Assembly (NCBI RefSeq): GCF_001673155.1
Contig: NZ_LZLE01000259.1
Location: 59,774-123,773, forward strand
Source: Mycobacterium sp. 1423905.2
Lineage (GTDB): Bacteria > Actinomycetota > Actinomycetes > Mycobacteriales > Mycobacteriaceae
Length of the DNA: 64,000 nucleotides
Direction of reading: 5' to 3'
Part shown: positions 1-9,494 of the stretch, in pieces
Layout of the letters: each line of letters opens with the position of its first letter
Position numbering within the stretch: position 1 is the first letter of the stretch
Notes under the pieces: generated by a model
Databases searched by the model: none
Seen by the model: the letters and a program-made list of their open reading frames with translations, nothing else
What the model was told of the DNA's origin: nothing
Translations under genes and position numbers: made by a program

Positions 1-12
1 CTGTGGCCAGCT

Positions 13-927
13 TCAGCGTGCGTCGATCACGTTGCGCAGCAACTCGATCAGGGCGCGCGGTTGATCGCTTTGCACCGAGTGGCCCGAGTTCTCGACCACG
101 TGTGCGCGCTGAAATTGCTTTGCGCGATTACTCAATTCGGCAACGTCGTCGTCGTTGACGAAGCCGGAGTTGCCGCCGCGGACCAACGTGATAGGCGCCG
201 TCACGGCGTCGACGTCGTCCCACAGGCTGGCGAAGTCGGGGAAGGTGCGAATGGCGTCGTAACGCCAGATCCAATTGCCGTTGTCCAGACGGCGGGAGTT
301 GTGGAACACGCCGCGCCGCAGAGCTTTGACTTCACGGTGCGGCGCGGCGGCGACAGTCAGGTCCACCATCGCCTGGAAGCTGGGGAACTCCCGCTCGCCG
401 TGCATCAACGCCACGGTGCCTTGCTGCTCCTTGGTCATCTCTGAGTGTCGATGCAGTGCCGACGGGGTGACATCGATCAGGACGAGTGCGCGCACTAACT
501 CCGGGGCCACCGCGGCTAGCCGGATGGCCGTCAGGCCACCCAGGGACATGCCGACCACGAGTTCGGCGGTCGGCGCGAGTTCGCGCAGTACGGGTGCCAG
601 CGTGTCGGCGTTGCACTGGGGCGAGTAGTCGCCGTCCTCCCGCCAGGCCGAGTGACCGTGCCCGGGGAGGTCGACTGCCAGCGCCGGCTCGCCGAGTCCG
701 ACGATCACCGTGTCCCAGGTGTGCGCATTCTGGCCGCCACCGTGCAAGAAGATCAGGCGCGGCGCGGAATCACCCCAGCGCAATGCGCTGATGTCCCCCG
801 CGTCCACTCGCTCCACCGCGGGCAGCGGGCCTGAGACGCCGGCCTGTTCGGCGTTCTCGGCCAGCAAGGCGAATTCCGGTAGCCCGGTCAGTTCCTCGTC
901 GGAGATCTCAGTCACGGTCTCTGACAT
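13..927 (-). CDS. Alpha/beta-hydrolase, Rv0045c-like
   Basis: A 304-residue alpha/beta-hydrolase fold protein. The sequence shows the oxyanion-hole motif LHGGGQ near residue 60, the nucleophile elbow GMSLGG near residue 125 with Ser as nucleophile, and a late GHSVQSDQP segment supplying the catalytic His. Position next to ino1 and length match M. tuberculosis Rv0045c, an esterase whose natural substrate is unclear. It lies 55 bp downstream of ino1 on the same strand, so PadR-ino1-hydrolase may be one transcript. Family assignment is firm; the substrate cannot be read from the sequence. Confidence 0.9.
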   Translation of the reverse strand: MSETVTEISDEELTGLPEFALLAENAEQAGVSGPLPAVERVDAGDISALRWGDSAPRLIFLHGGGQNAHTWDTVIVGLGEPALAVDLPGHGHSAWREDGDYSPQCNADTLAPVLRELAPTAELVVGMSLGGLTAIRLAAVAPELVRALVLIDVTPSALHRHSEMTKEQQGTVALMHGEREFPSFQAMVDLTVAAAPHREVKALRRGVFHNSRRLDNGNWIWRYDAIRTFPDFASLWDDVDAVTAPITLVRGGNSGFVNDDDVAELSNRAKQFQRAHVVENSGHSVQSDQPRALIELLRNVIDAR

Positions 928-982
928 TACGAACTACGGCCAGGCGGCGAAAGACGGGCCCGGCGGCGCAGCCGGCGGCGAA

Positions 983-2089
983 CTACCCCTCGATGATGAA
1001 CTCTTCGAGCTGGGTGCGCGCGACATCGTCGGGCAGCTGCTCGGGCGGGCTCTTCATCAGGTAGGCCGACGCCGGGATCACCGGTCCACCGACGCCGCGG
1101 TCCTTGGCGATCTTGGCCGCCCGCACAGCGTCGATGATCACGCCGGCCGAGTTCGGTGAGTCCCACACCTCGAGCTTGTACTCGAGATTCAGCGGCACGT
1201 CGCCGAACGCGCGACCTTCCAGTCGCACGTAGGCCCACTTGCGGTCGTCGAGCCAGCCGACGTGGTCGGACGGGCCGATGTGGACGTCCTTGGTCTTGAA
1301 CTCACGCTGCAGGTTGGAAGTGACGGCCTGGGTCTTGGAGATCTTCTTGGATTCCAGGCGCTCGCGCTCGAGCATGTTGAGGAAGTCCATGTTGCCGCCG
1401 ACATTGAGCTGCATGGTGCGATCCAGTTGCACGCCGCGGTCTTCGAACAGCTTGGCCATCACCCGGTGGGTGATCGTCGCACCCACCTGGCTCTTGATGT
1501 CGTCACCGACAATCGGCACCCCGGCGTCGGCGAACTTCTTGGCCCACACCGGGTCCGAGGCGATGAACACCGGCAGCGCGTTGACGAACGCCACCCCGGC
1601 GTCGATGGCGCACTGGGCGTAGAACTTGTCGGCCTCTTCGGATCCCACCGGCAGGTAGGACACCAGCACGTCGACCTTGGCGTCCTTGAGCGCCTTAACC
1701 ACGTCGACGGGCTCGGCGTCGGACACCTCGATGGTGTCGGCGTAGTACTTGCCGATGCCGTCCAGGGTGGGTCCGCGCTGCACCACCACATCGGTGGGCG
1801 GCACGTCGGCGATCTTGATGGTGTTGTTCTCCGACGCGAAGATCGCCTCGGACAGGTCGAATCCGACCTTCTTGGCGTCGACGTCGAAGGCGGCCACGAA
1901 CTTCACGTCGCGGACGTGGTACTGGCCGAACTTGACGTGCATCAAGCCGGGGACGGTGCTGTTCGGGTCGGCGTCCTGGTAGTACTGAACGCCCTGAACC
2001 AGTGAGGACGCGCAGTTGCCGACGCCGACAATGGCGACTCGAATGTCCGACTGCGCCTCTTCCGCCTTCAGCGGCTGCTGCTCACTCAT
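983..2089 (-). CDS. ino1: Inositol-1-phosphate synthase
   Basis: Converts glucose 6-phosphate to 1L-myo-inositol 1-phosphate with NAD+, the first step towards phosphatidylinositol, PIMs, lipoarabinomannan and mycothiol. The 368-residue protein has the N-terminal Rossmann motif VGVGNCASS, the conserved [11 protein letters not shown] and [11 protein letters not shown] segments, and is close to Rv0046c over its whole length. The open frame runs further upstream, but the ATG at 2089 is chosen because a GGAGA ribosome site lies just before it and the protein then begins like mycobacterial Ino1 (MSEQQ). It follows the PadR gene on the same strand. Confidence 0.97.
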   Translation of the reverse strand: MSEQQPLKAEEAQSDIRVAIVGVGNCASSLVQGVQYYQDADPNSTVPGLMHVKFGQYHVRDVKFVAAFDVDAKKVGFDLSEAIFASENNTIKIADVPPTDVVVQRGPTLDGIGKYYADTIEVSDAEPVDVVKALKDAKVDVLVSYLPVGSEEADKFYAQCAIDAGVAFVNALPVFIASDPVWAKKFADAGVPIVGDDIKSQVGATITHRVMAKLFEDRGVQLDRTMQLNVGGNMDFLNMLERERLESKKISKTQAVTSNLQREFKTKDVHIGPSDHVGWLDDRKWAYVRLEGRAFGDVPLNLEYKLEVWDSPNSAGVIIDAVRAAKIAKDRGVGGPVIPASAYLMKSPPEQLPDDVARTQLEEFIIEG

Positions 2090-2150
2090 CGGGCGTTCTC
2101 CTAACTTATGACTTCGTCTTGGGTATTGATTTGAGCGTGGTGCTGGGGAA

Positions 2151-2678
2151 TCAGATCTGTTCGGCACGTTCGGCGGCGATGAGCTCGTTGAGCCACTTGA
2201 CCTCTCGCTCGCTGGATTCAAGCCCCAGCTGATGCAGTTGGCGGGTGTAGCGGTCGAACGAATTGCTGGCCCGCGCCACGGCTTCACGCAGACCTTCCCT
2301 ACGCTCCTCGACCTGGCGGCGTCGGCCTTCGAGGATGCGCATCCGTGCCTCGGCCGGAGTGCGGTTGAAAAACGCGAGATGCACCCCGAAACCGTCGTCG
2401 GTGTAGTTGTGCGGTCCGGTGTCGGCCACCAACTCACCGAAGCGCCGGCGGCCTTCGTCGGTCAGTTGGTAGACCCGCCGGGCACGCCGGACCGGGGTTC
2501 CAGCAGGGGCGGCATCTTCGGCGATCAAGCCTTCGTCCTGCATGCGGCGCAGTGCTGGATACAACGAACCGTACGAGAATGCCCGGAACGCTCCGAGCAA
2601 GCCAGTCAGCCGCTTCCGCAACTCATAGCCATGCATGGGCGATTCGATGAGAAGCCCCAGGATGGCGAGCTCAAGCAC
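2151..2678 (-). CDS. PadR-family transcriptional regulator, Rv0047c-like
   Basis: A 175-residue PadR protein. The N-terminal winged helix ([17 protein letters not shown], then [18 protein letters not shown]) occupies about residues 3-75 and is followed by a C-terminal helical dimerisation arm, the usual PadR layout. It lies 61 bp upstream of ino1 on the same strand, as in M. tuberculosis (Rv0047c-Rv0046c), so it may regulate inositol synthesis or itself. A short dyad upstream (2733-2745) is a candidate site. The ligand is unknown. Confidence 0.93.
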   Translation of the reverse strand: MLELAILGLLIESPMHGYELRKRLTGLLGAFRAFSYGSLYPALRRMQDEGLIAEDAAPAGTPVRRARRVYQLTDEGRRRFGELVADTGPHNYTDDGFGVHLAFFNRTPAEARMRILEGRRRQVEERREGLREAVARASNSFDRYTRQLHQLGLESSEREVKWLNELIAAERAEQI

Positions 2679-2732
2679 CGACTCACCCCCTTTGCACGAT
2701 CAGTTACGACGGCTCGACGCCTCGCGTCATCG

Positions 2733-2745
2733 TATCGTTTCGATA
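2733..2745. promoter_or_regulatory. Candidate PadR operator dyad
   Basis: TATCG-TTT-CGATA, two perfect 5-bp arms around a 3-bp spacer, in an AT-rich patch about 55 bp upstream of the padR-like start. Its position suits autoregulation. The assignment is inference from symmetry and location only. Confidence 0.3.
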
Positions 2746-2828
2746 TATTCGCCACAACACCGCCTGATGTTCGTGCGTTGTTAGTCACACCGCGGCGGGA
2801 TAGCCAGCCAGCGCTCATTTACCCGTGG

Positions 2829-3701
2829 TCAGGACGGATAGTTGACGTGTTTGACGGTTCCGTCGCCCGCCAGTTGGATGTAGCCGCTGCCGTAATCGCT
2901 TGAGACGTAGATGGTCAGGGATAGCGACCCGGGCGCGGTGGGGTCGGTGGCGGGTTCGAGGATCAGGTAGGTCGACTTGACGTCCGACGGCTTGATCCCC
3001 AGCGTTTCCGGAGCGCCGCGCATGATGCCCACGACGGTCTTGATGTCGAACTTGCCCAAGTCGACGACGGCCGTGTCGGTACTTCCTCTGGCGTTGCTGG
3101 TGGGATCGCCCCATCCACCGCGATACGTGTAATCCAGCACCCGACGATCGTCGGTCGGGTCCTGGCGGTCCAGCGACGCGTACTCGGGGTAGACCACCAG
3201 CCGATAGCCCGTGGTGTCGCCGAACCGCTTGCGCATCTGTTCCATCAGGCCGGTGAGCCCGCCGAGCGAATGCAGTTGTTTGGGCGGAGTCAGCACGACC
3301 GCGGCCACACCGTCGGGCTTGGCTCCTGGGTCGGAGGTGAAGTCCAGGGGCGAGTTGGTGTTGCTGTACAGACCCCAGCCGATGCCGATGCCGAGCAGTA
3401 CGGTCACCGCAAACGTTGCGATCGTCACTCCGATCCCAGTGCGTTTGGGCCGCGGTTGGAATGCCGGGGCTTGGTCGGCGGTGTTCTCGGAGTGCTGAAG
3501 GTCTGCCACCAACTCCTGCAACTCGCCCAGCGTGACGGCTTTGGTTGCCGTGCTGACGCGTTCCCGGTGCTCCTCGGAGGAGATCTCACCGTCGTTGAGG
3601 GCGTTGTCGAGGAGTCGGCACGCGTCTTGGCGGTCCCGGTCCTTGGCGCGAGTGGACGCCGACGCTCCGCGAACCGTTGGTGACCCCGACCATTTCGCCA
3701 C
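2829..3701 (-). CDS. DUF1707 domain membrane protein, Rv0048c-like
   Basis: A 290-residue protein. The N-terminal DUF1707/SHOCT-like region (RAKDRDRQDACRLLDNAL, then SSEEHRERV and TLGELQELVADL) covers roughly residues 18-70. One transmembrane helix follows (about residues 90-112), and the rest is a periplasmic domain. This matches Rv0048c. Start: the frame is open to a TTG at 3761, but the GTG at 3701 gives a protein of the usual length beginning just before the DUF1707 domain. It is divergent from the DUF5318 gene. Function is unknown; DUF1707 proteins often pair a cytoplasmic N-domain with an extracytoplasmic region. Confidence 0.8.
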   Translation of the reverse strand: MAKWSGSPTVRGASASTRAKDRDRQDACRLLDNALNDGEISSEEHRERVSTATKAVTLGELQELVADLQHSENTADQAPAFQPRPKRTGIGVTIATFAVTVLLGIGIGWGLYSNTNSPLDFTSDPGAKPDGVAAVVLTPPKQLHSLGGLTGLMEQMRKRFGDTTGYRLVVYPEYASLDRQDPTDDRRVLDYTYRGGWGDPTSNARGSTDTAVVDLGKFDIKTVVGIMRGAPETLGIKPSDVKSTYLILEPATDPTAPGSLSLTIYVSSDYGSGYIQLAGDGTVKHVNYPS

Positions 3702-3813
3702 GGGACGATCGTAGAAGTCCCGCACCGCTCGTGAGCACCCAATACCCGACTTCGCACACAACTACGGCATCGGTGCGTATCGGTGCCGGGCATGGGGACG
3801 TACTCTGGTCAGC

Positions 3814-4236
3814 GTGCGACTGCAGCGACAGGTGGTGGACTACTCGCTTCGGCGGCGCTCACTGCTGGCCGAGGTGTATTCCGGGCGTACCGGGGTGTCC
3901 GAGGTGTGCGACGCCAATCCGTATCTGCTGCGCGCCGCAAAGTTTCACGGCAAACCGAGCAAAGTGATGTGTCCGATCTGCCGCAAGGAGCAGCTCACGC
4001 TGGTGTCGTGGGTGTTCGGTGAGCACCTGGGCGCGGTATCCGGTTCGGCGCGTACCGCCGAGGAACTCGTCATGCTGGCCACCCGGTTCACCGAATTCGC
4101 GGTCCACGTGGTGGAGGTCTGCCGGACTTGCAGCTGGAACCACCTGGTGAAGTCCTATGTCCTCGGCGCGGCGCGTCCGCCGAAGGGGACCGGCACGCGT
4201 ACGGCGCGCAACGGCGCCCGAACGGCCAGTGAATAA
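3814..4236 (+). CDS. DUF5318 zinc-ribbon-like protein, Rv0049-like
   Basis: A 140-residue conserved actinobacterial protein matching Rv0049. It has an N-terminal helical segment (QVVDYSLRRRSLLAEVYSG) and two Cys pairs, CPIC near residue 53 and CRTC near residue 105, that look like a zinc ribbon. It starts with GTG. Its stop overlaps the ponA1 start by 8 bp, so the two are probably translationally coupled. Function is unknown; the tight link to ponA1 suggests a role around cell-wall synthesis, which is inference. Confidence 0.85.
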   Translation: MRLQRQVVDYSLRRRSLLAEVYSGRTGVSEVCDANPYLLRAAKFHGKPSKVMCPICRKEQLTLVSWVFGEHLGAVSGSARTAEELVMLATRFTEFAVHVVEVCRTCSWNHLVKSYVLGAARPPKGTGTRTARNGARTASE

Positions 4237-6769
4237 CGAGGGCGGTCGCCACCAGTCGTCGCACGACGCCTCGGACGTCTCGGCGACTGACGGCGGCAAT
4301 CGGAATCCCGGCCGAGACCCCGGCAATGGGCGTCCCCAACCTGGTCCACGCCGCCCGGTCCCGCCCGACGACCGGTTGACCACCATCCTGCCGCCGGTGA
4401 CCGACGACCGCGCGCCACGGCACGCCGACCCGATCCAGGCCGTCAAGGCCGCGTTGGACAACCCGCCCGCGACGCCCCTGCAGCGTGACCCGCTCGAACA
4501 GGTGAAGGCCGCCCTCGACGGCAAGGAACAACCGACGCGTTCCGAGCGGCCAGGCGGTGGCGGACGCCCACCTGGACCACCCGGTCCACCGGGAACCGGA
4601 CCGGCCGGTCACCGGCCGCGCCGGCCCAGGCCGAGTTGGTCGCAGCAGGTCAACTGGACGTGGGTACGACGCTCGCTGTACTTGAGCGCGGCGGCGCTGA
4701 TCCTGTTGCCCATCGTCACCTTCACGATGGCGTACTTCATCGTCGACGTGCCCAAGCCCGGTGACATCCGGACCAACCAGGTCTCCACCATCCTGGCCAG
4801 CGACGGCTCGGAAATCGCGAAGATCGTTCCTCCCGAAGGCAACCGGGTGGACGTCAACCTGAACCAGGTACCGGTGCATGTCCGGCAGGCGGTGATTGCC
4901 GCCGAAGACCGCAACTTCTATTCCAACCCTGGGTTCTCGTTCACCGGCTTCGCCCGAGCGGTGCGCAACAACCTGATTGGCGGTGACTTGCAGGGCGGCT
5001 CGACCATCACCCAGCAGTACGTCAAAAATGCGCTGGTCGGCTCTGCTCAACACGGCTGGAGCGGATTGATGCGCAAGGCCAAAGAACTGGTGATCGCGAC
5101 CAAGATGTCGGGGGAGTGGTCCAAAGATGATGTGCTGCAGGCGTACCTGAACATCATCTACTTCGGCCGCGGCGCCTACGGCATCTCCGCGGCGTCCAAG
5201 GCCTATTTCGGCAAACCCGTCGAGCAACTGACCGTTTCCGAGGGCGCGCTGTTGGCCGCGCTCATTCGGCGGCCGTCCACGCTGGATCCGGCCGTTGACC
5301 CGCAGGGCGCCGTCGCGCGTTGGAACTGGGTGCTCGACGGCATGGTGGAGACCAAGGCGCTGTCCGCCAACGACCGCGCCGCGCAGGTGTTTCCGCCGAC
5401 GGTGTCGCCCGACCAGGCCCGCGCGGAGAACCAGACCAGCGGGCCGAACGGGCTGATCGAACGTCAGGTGACCCGAGAGTTGATGGATTTGTTCAACATC
5501 GACGAGCAGACCCTCAACACCCAAGGGTTGCAGGTCACCACCACGATCGATCCGCAGGCGCAGCAGGCCGCGGAGAAGGCGGTGGCGAAGTATCTGGACG
5601 GACAGAACCCCGACATGCGGGCCGCGGCGGTGTCGATCGACCCGCACAACGGCGCGGTCAAGGCCTACTACGGCGGTTCCAACGCTCAGGGCTTCGACTT
5701 CGCCCAGGCCGGTTTGCAGACCGGATCGTCGTTCAAAGTCTTCGCCCTGGTTGCCGCCCTCGAGCAAGGCATTGGCCTGGGCTACCAGGTGGACAGCTCG
5801 CCCCTGACCGTCGACGGCATCAAGATCACCAACGTCGAGGGAGAGAGTTGTGGCACCTGCAACCTCGCCGAAGCGCTGAAGATGTCGCTCAACACCTCCT
5901 ATTACCGGCTGATGCTCAAGCTCAAAGGCGGGCCGCAGGCGGTCGCCGATGCCGCCCACCGGGCCGGAATCGCCGACAGCTTCCCGGGCGTTGCCCACAC
6001 CCTTTCCGAGGACGGTAAAGGCGGGCCACCGAACAACGGAATCGTGCTGGGTCAGTACCAAACTCGAGTGGTCGACATGGCAACCGCCTACGCCACTCTG
6101 GCCGCGTCGGGCAACTACCACCGGTCGCATTTCGTGCAGAAGGTGGTCAACGCCGAGGGGCAGGTGCTCTTCGATGCCGGCACCACGGACAACTCCGGCG
6201 AGCAACGGATTCCGAAAGCGGTAGCCGACAACGTGACCGCCGCCATGGTCCCGATCGCGGCGTATTCGCGCGGCCACGCGCTGGCGGGGGGACGACCGTC
6301 GGCAGCCAAGACCGGCACGACTCAGTTGGGTGACACGACCGAAAACAAGGACGCATGGATGGTCGGCTACACCCCATCGCTGTCCACGGCGGTATGGGTG
6401 GGCACCGTTCAGGGTGACCGTCCGCTGGAAACAGCTTCCGGCGCATCGGTTTACGGCTCCGGGCTGCCGTCGGATATCTGGAAGGCCACGATGGACGGGG
6501 CCCTCAAGGGCACTCAGAACGAAACCTTCCCCAAGCCGACCGAGATCGGCGGTTACGCGGGTGTGCCCGCGCCGCCACCTCCACCACCGCCGCGCCCGTC
6601 GGAAACCGTCATTCAACCAACTGTTGAGGTCGCACCCGGTATCACCATTCCGGTCGGACCGCCGCAGACCGTCCCGGTCGGGCCGCCGTCGCCGCAAGCG
6701 CCGGGGGCTGGTCCGCAATTTCCAGGGGCGGGGCCGCCGCCGGCAGAGATTCCGAATTCCCCCCCGTGA
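4229..6769 (+). CDS. ponA1: Bifunctional penicillin-binding protein PonA1
   Basis: Class A PBP that polymerises and cross-links peptidoglycan. About 145 cytoplasmic residues rich in Pro/Arg/Gly are followed by one transmembrane helix (about 149-172). The GT51 transglycosylase domain contains EDRNFY (Glu226) and GGSTITQQ. The transpeptidase domain has the SxxK motif SSFK (nucleophile Ser500), SLNT and KTGT. The C-terminus is a Pro-rich tail. The GTG at 4229 is chosen because it overlaps the preceding gene; it gives 846 residues, the long form. Some annotations start near the membrane helix and miss the cytoplasmic regulatory tail. A GTGA overlap links it to the next gene. Confidence 0.95.
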   Translation: MNNEGGRHQSSHDASDVSATDGGNRNPGRDPGNGRPQPGPRRPVPPDDRLTTILPPVTDDRAPRHADPIQAVKAALDNPPATPLQRDPLEQVKAALDGKEQPTRSERPGGGGRPPGPPGPPGTGPAGHRPRRPRPSWSQQVNWTWVRRSLYLSAAALILLPIVTFTMAYFIVDVPKPGDIRTNQVSTILASDGSEIAKIVPPEGNRVDVNLNQVPVHVRQAVIAAEDRNFYSNPGFSFTGFARAVRNNLIGGDLQGGSTITQQYVKNALVGSAQHGWSGLMRKAKELVIATKMSGEWSKDDVLQAYLNIIYFGRGAYGISAASKAYFGKPVEQLTVSEGALLAALIRRPSTLDPAVDPQGAVARWNWVLDGMVETKALSANDRAAQVFPPTVSPDQARAENQTSGPNGLIERQVTRELMDLFNIDEQTLNTQGLQVTTTIDPQAQQAAEKAVAKYLDGQNPDMRAAAVSIDPHNGAVKAYYGGSNAQGFDFAQAGLQTGSSFKVFALVAALEQGIGLGYQVDSSPLTVDGIKITNVEGESCGTCNLAEALKMSLNTSYYRLMLKLKGGPQAVADAAHRAGIADSFPGVAHTLSEDGKGGPPNNGIVLGQYQTRVVDMATAYATLAASGNYHRSHFVQKVVNAEGQVLFDAGTTDNSGEQRIPKAVADNVTAAMVPIAAYSRGHALAGGRPSAAKTGTTQLGDTTENKDAWMVGYTPSLSTAVWVGTVQGDRPLETASGASVYGSGLPSDIWKATMDGALKGTQNETFPKPTEIGGYAGVPAPPPPPPPRPSETVIQPTVEVAPGITIPVGPPQTVPVGPPSPQAPGAGPQFPGAGPPPAEIPNSPP

Positions 6770-8385
6770 CCGGCGCCCGGACCGAGCGAGCGAGTACCTC
6801 ACCCGGGCCGTTAGCCGCCGACTTGCGCAGTGCTGACAATCGCGATTGCCCGAGCCGCACCGACGTCTTGGGTGCTGCGTTGGCCAATGTCGTCGGCGGC
6901 CCGGTCGGTCGCCACGCACTGATCGGCCGCGCCCGCTTCCTGACACCGCTGCGGGTGATGTTCATCTTCGCGCTGGTGTTCCTTGCGCTCGGTTGGTCGA
7001 CGAAGGCTGCCTGCCTGCAGAGCACCGGCAGCGGTCCGGGCGATCAGCGGGTCGCCAACTGGGAAAACCAGCGCGCCTATTACGAGTTGTGTTACTCCGA
7101 CACGGTGCCGCTGTACGGCGCAGAGTTGTTGAACCAGGGGAAGTTCCCGTACAAGTCGAACTGGATCGAAACCGACACCGCCGGCAATCCGCAGACGCGT
7201 TACGACGGTCAGCCCGCAGTGCGCTACATGGAGTATCCGGTGTTGACCGGGCTGTACCAGTACGTGTCGATGGCGTTGGCCAAGACCTATACCGCGTTGA
7301 GCAAAATGGTGCCGATGCCGACCGTCGCCGAGGTGGTGATGTTCTTCAACATCGCCGCTTTCGGGTTGTCGCTGGCGTGGCTGGCGACGGTATGGGCCAC
7401 CGCGGGTTTGGCCGGCCGCCGTATCTGGGACGCGGTGTTGGTGGGCGCTTCGCCGCTGCTGATCTTTCAGATCTTCACCAATTTCGATGCCCTGGCAACC
7501 GCTTTCGCGATGGGTGGGCTGCTGGCGTGGGCGCGCCGCAGGCCGGGGCTGGCCGGAGTCCTGATCGGTCTGGGTGCCGCGGCGAAGCTGTATCCGGCGC
7601 TATTCCTTGGCCCGTTGCTGATCCTGGGATTGCGGACCGGTCGGCTGCGTGACGCGGCGCGGACCACGCTGGCTACCGCGCTGACCTGGCTGGCCGTCAA
7701 CCTGCCGGTGATGGTGCTGTATCCGCGCGGTTGGTCGGAGTTCTTCCGGCTCAACACCCGTCGCGGTGACGATATGGACTCGTTGTACAACGTCGTCAAA
7801 TCGTTCACCGGTTGGCGCGGCTTCGATCCGCAGCTCGGATTCTGGGAGCCGCCGGCCGTGTTGAACATCGTCGTCACGGTGTTATTCGTATCGGCTTGCG
7901 CGGCGATTGCTTACATCGCTTGCACGGCACCACAGCGGCCCCGCGTGGCGCAGTTGGCATTTCTGGTGGTGGCCGCGTTCCTGCTGACCAACAAGGTGTG
8001 GAGTCCACAGTTCTCGCTGTGGCTCGTGCCGCTGGCGGTGCTGGCCCTGCCGCATCGCCGAATCCTTCTGGCGTGGATGACCATCGACGCGCTGGTCTGG
8101 GTGCCACGGATGTACTACCTGTACGGCAACCCCAACCGCTCATTACCTGAGCAGTCGTTCACCGCGACGGTGCTGCTGCGCGACATCGCAGTAATCGCAT
8201 TGTGCGCCTTGGTCATTCGGCAGATCTATCGCCCCGACGAAGACCTGGTCCGCTGGCAGGGGAGGATCGACGATCCGGCCGGTGGGAGTTATGACCGCGC
8301 GGCCGACGATGCCTCTCCGGGTTGGCTGCCCGATTGGCTGCGGCCCGCTGCGGCACGGCGACCGGTGCAACCCGCGAGTCCGTGA
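6766..8385 (+). CDS. GT87-like polyprenyl-phosphate mannosyltransferase, Rv0051-like
   Basis: A 539-residue multi-pass membrane protein of the DUF2029/GT87 family, which uses polyprenyl-phosphate-mannose as donor outside the membrane (PimE is the known member). The first hydrophobic helix (residues ~65-80) is followed by a periplasmic loop, then multiple helices. The segment EYPVLTGLYQYVSM is the conserved region after the first loop. The start GTG overlaps the ponA1 stop (GTGA), showing coupling, and it matches Rv0051. The acceptor is unknown; linkage to PonA1 suggests an envelope glycan. The C-terminus is hydrophilic. Confidence 0.85.
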   Translation: MTGARTERASTSPGPLAADLRSADNRDCPSRTDVLGAALANVVGGPVGRHALIGRARFLTPLRVMFIFALVFLALGWSTKAACLQSTGSGPGDQRVANWENQRAYYELCYSDTVPLYGAELLNQGKFPYKSNWIETDTAGNPQTRYDGQPAVRYMEYPVLTGLYQYVSMALAKTYTALSKMVPMPTVAEVVMFFNIAAFGLSLAWLATVWATAGLAGRRIWDAVLVGASPLLIFQIFTNFDALATAFAMGGLLAWARRRPGLAGVLIGLGAAAKLYPALFLGPLLILGLRTGRLRDAARTTLATALTWLAVNLPVMVLYPRGWSEFFRLNTRRGDDMDSLYNVVKSFTGWRGFDPQLGFWEPPAVLNIVVTVLFVSACAAIAYIACTAPQRPRVAQLAFLVVAAFLLTNKVWSPQFSLWLVPLAVLALPHRRILLAWMTIDALVWVPRMYYLYGNPNRSLPEQSFTATVLLRDIAVIALCALVIRQIYRPDEDLVRWQGRIDDPAGGSYDRAADDASPGWLPDWLRPAAARRPVQPASP

Positions 8386-9023
8386 TGCAAGTCGCCATTC
8401 CGCTCTTCCCCCGGTTCACCGCGCTGGACGCCATCGGTCCCTACGAAGTGCTGCAACGCATTCCGTCGGTCGACGTGGTGTTCCTCGGGCATCAGCGCGG
8501 GGAGGTGCGCACCGAGAATGGGATGCTCGGCGTCACCTGCGATGCCACCTTTGATGACGTCGACGCCCCCGATGTCGTGGTGTTTCCCGGCGGCATCGGA
8601 ACCCGGGTACTGCTCGAGGACGACACCATCCGGCACTGGTTGCAGGCGGTACACCCGCGCACGACGTTCACCACCTCGGTATGCACCGGCGCGCTGTTGC
8701 TCGCTGCCGCAGGCTTGCTCGACGGACTCACCGCCACGACACACTGGGGCGCCGCCGAGCTGCTCAGCAAGTTGGGCGCCCACTACGTGCCCGACCGCGT
8801 CGTCGAACATCTGCCCGAGCGGATCATCACCGCCGCGGGCGTCTCGAGCGGCATCGACATGGCGTTGCGCTTGGTGGAGCTGCTGTTCGACCGGGAGGCA
8901 GCCCAGGCCAGCCAGCTGCTCATCGAGTACGACCCGCAACCACCATTCGACTCCGGCTCGCTGGCCAAGGCCGACGCGGCGACCAGAGCCAAAGCCGGAG
9001 AATTTCAGCGCTCCCGCAAATGA
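8385..9023 (+). CDS. DJ-1/PfpI family protein, Rv0052-like
   Basis: A 212-residue class I glutamine-amidotransferase-like protein. The nucleophile-elbow Cys lies in TTSVCTGALLLAAAGLL (near residue 105), and VVVFPGGIGT is the preceding conserved strand. The ThiJ/PfpI branch resembles isonitrile hydratase-like proteins, but substrate cannot be assigned. The ATG at 8385 overlaps the previous stop (TGATG), and residues after it (QVAIPLFPRFTALD) are the usual N-terminus. It is the last gene of the ponA1 operon and lies 113 bp before rpsF. Confidence 0.85.
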   Translation: MQVAIPLFPRFTALDAIGPYEVLQRIPSVDVVFLGHQRGEVRTENGMLGVTCDATFDDVDAPDVVVFPGGIGTRVLLEDDTIRHWLQAVHPRTTFTTSVCTGALLLAAAGLLDGLTATTHWGAAELLSKLGAHYVPDRVVEHLPERIITAAGVSSGIDMALRLVELLFDREAAQASQLLIEYDPQPPFDSGSLAKADAATRAKAGEFQRSRK

Positions 9024-9087
9024 GCGATTTCCCGGGTGCGGGTACATCCGGTAGCCTGATGCGGTTGCCGACGCAGGCGACCCTCCT

Positions 9088-9106
9088 GCCACGGACCGCC
9101 CGTGGC
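9088..9106 (+). promoter_or_regulatory. Hairpin in the rpsF leader, possible S6:S18 control element
   Basis: GCCACGG and CCGTGGC form a perfect 7-bp stem around the loop ACCGC, ending 30 bases before the rpsF start. S6:S18 leader elements in other bacteria present a CCG triplet in a bulge or loop; here CCG lies in the loop. The call rests on position and this triplet only. A plain stem-loop remains possible. Confidence 0.35.
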
Positions 9107-9136
9107 CGCTAGACCAGAGGAGGTGATGAGGTCCCT

Positions 9137-9427
9137 ATGCGTCCATACGAAATCATGGTCATCCTTGACCCCACTCTCGACGAACGCACCGTCGCCCCGT
9201 CGCTGGAGACGTTTCTGAACGTCGTCCGCAAAGACGGCGGCACGGTCGAGAAGGTCGACATCTGGGGTCGCCGCCGGCTGGCGTACGAGATCGCCAAGCA
9301 CGCCGAAGGCATCTACGTGGTCATCGACTTGAAGGCTGCTCCGGCGACCGTGTCCGAACTCGACCGGCAATTGAGCCTGAACGAGTCCGTGCTGCGCACC
9401 AAGGTGATGCGCACCGACAAGCACTAA
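9137..9427 (+). CDS. rpsF: 30S ribosomal protein S6
   Basis: A 96-residue S6 protein ([16 protein letters not shown] start, GRRRLAYEI core). A strong GAGGAGGT site precedes the ATG. It opens the rpsF-ssb-rpsR-rplI operon, an order conserved across bacteria. S6 pairs with S18, encoded two genes downstream, on the platform of the small subunit. Confidence 0.98.
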   Translation: MRPYEIMVILDPTLDERTVAPSLETFLNVVRKDGGTVEKVDIWGRRRLAYEIAKHAEGIYVVIDLKAAPATVSELDRQLSLNESVLRTKVMRTDKH

Positions 9428-9494
9428 GTGTCGGCGCTGTCGCTTAGGCTCGCCGCAAGCATGAATACCTACCGGGCGGACTCAGGAGGAAATT

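Noticed and set aside
1262..2005. His/Val-rich open frame opposite ino1
   Set aside because: Antisense frame of ino1; repetitive composition from codon structure.
6560..6769. Pro-rich end of ponA1 considered as a separate low-complexity repeat
   Set aside because: It is the normal C-terminal tail of mycobacterial PonA1.
4088..6946. Very long open frame on the minus strand (about 950 codons) opposite ponA1
   Set aside because: It mirrors a well-conserved PBP; the translation is Arg/Gly-rich low-complexity sequence typical of antisense frames in high-GC DNA.
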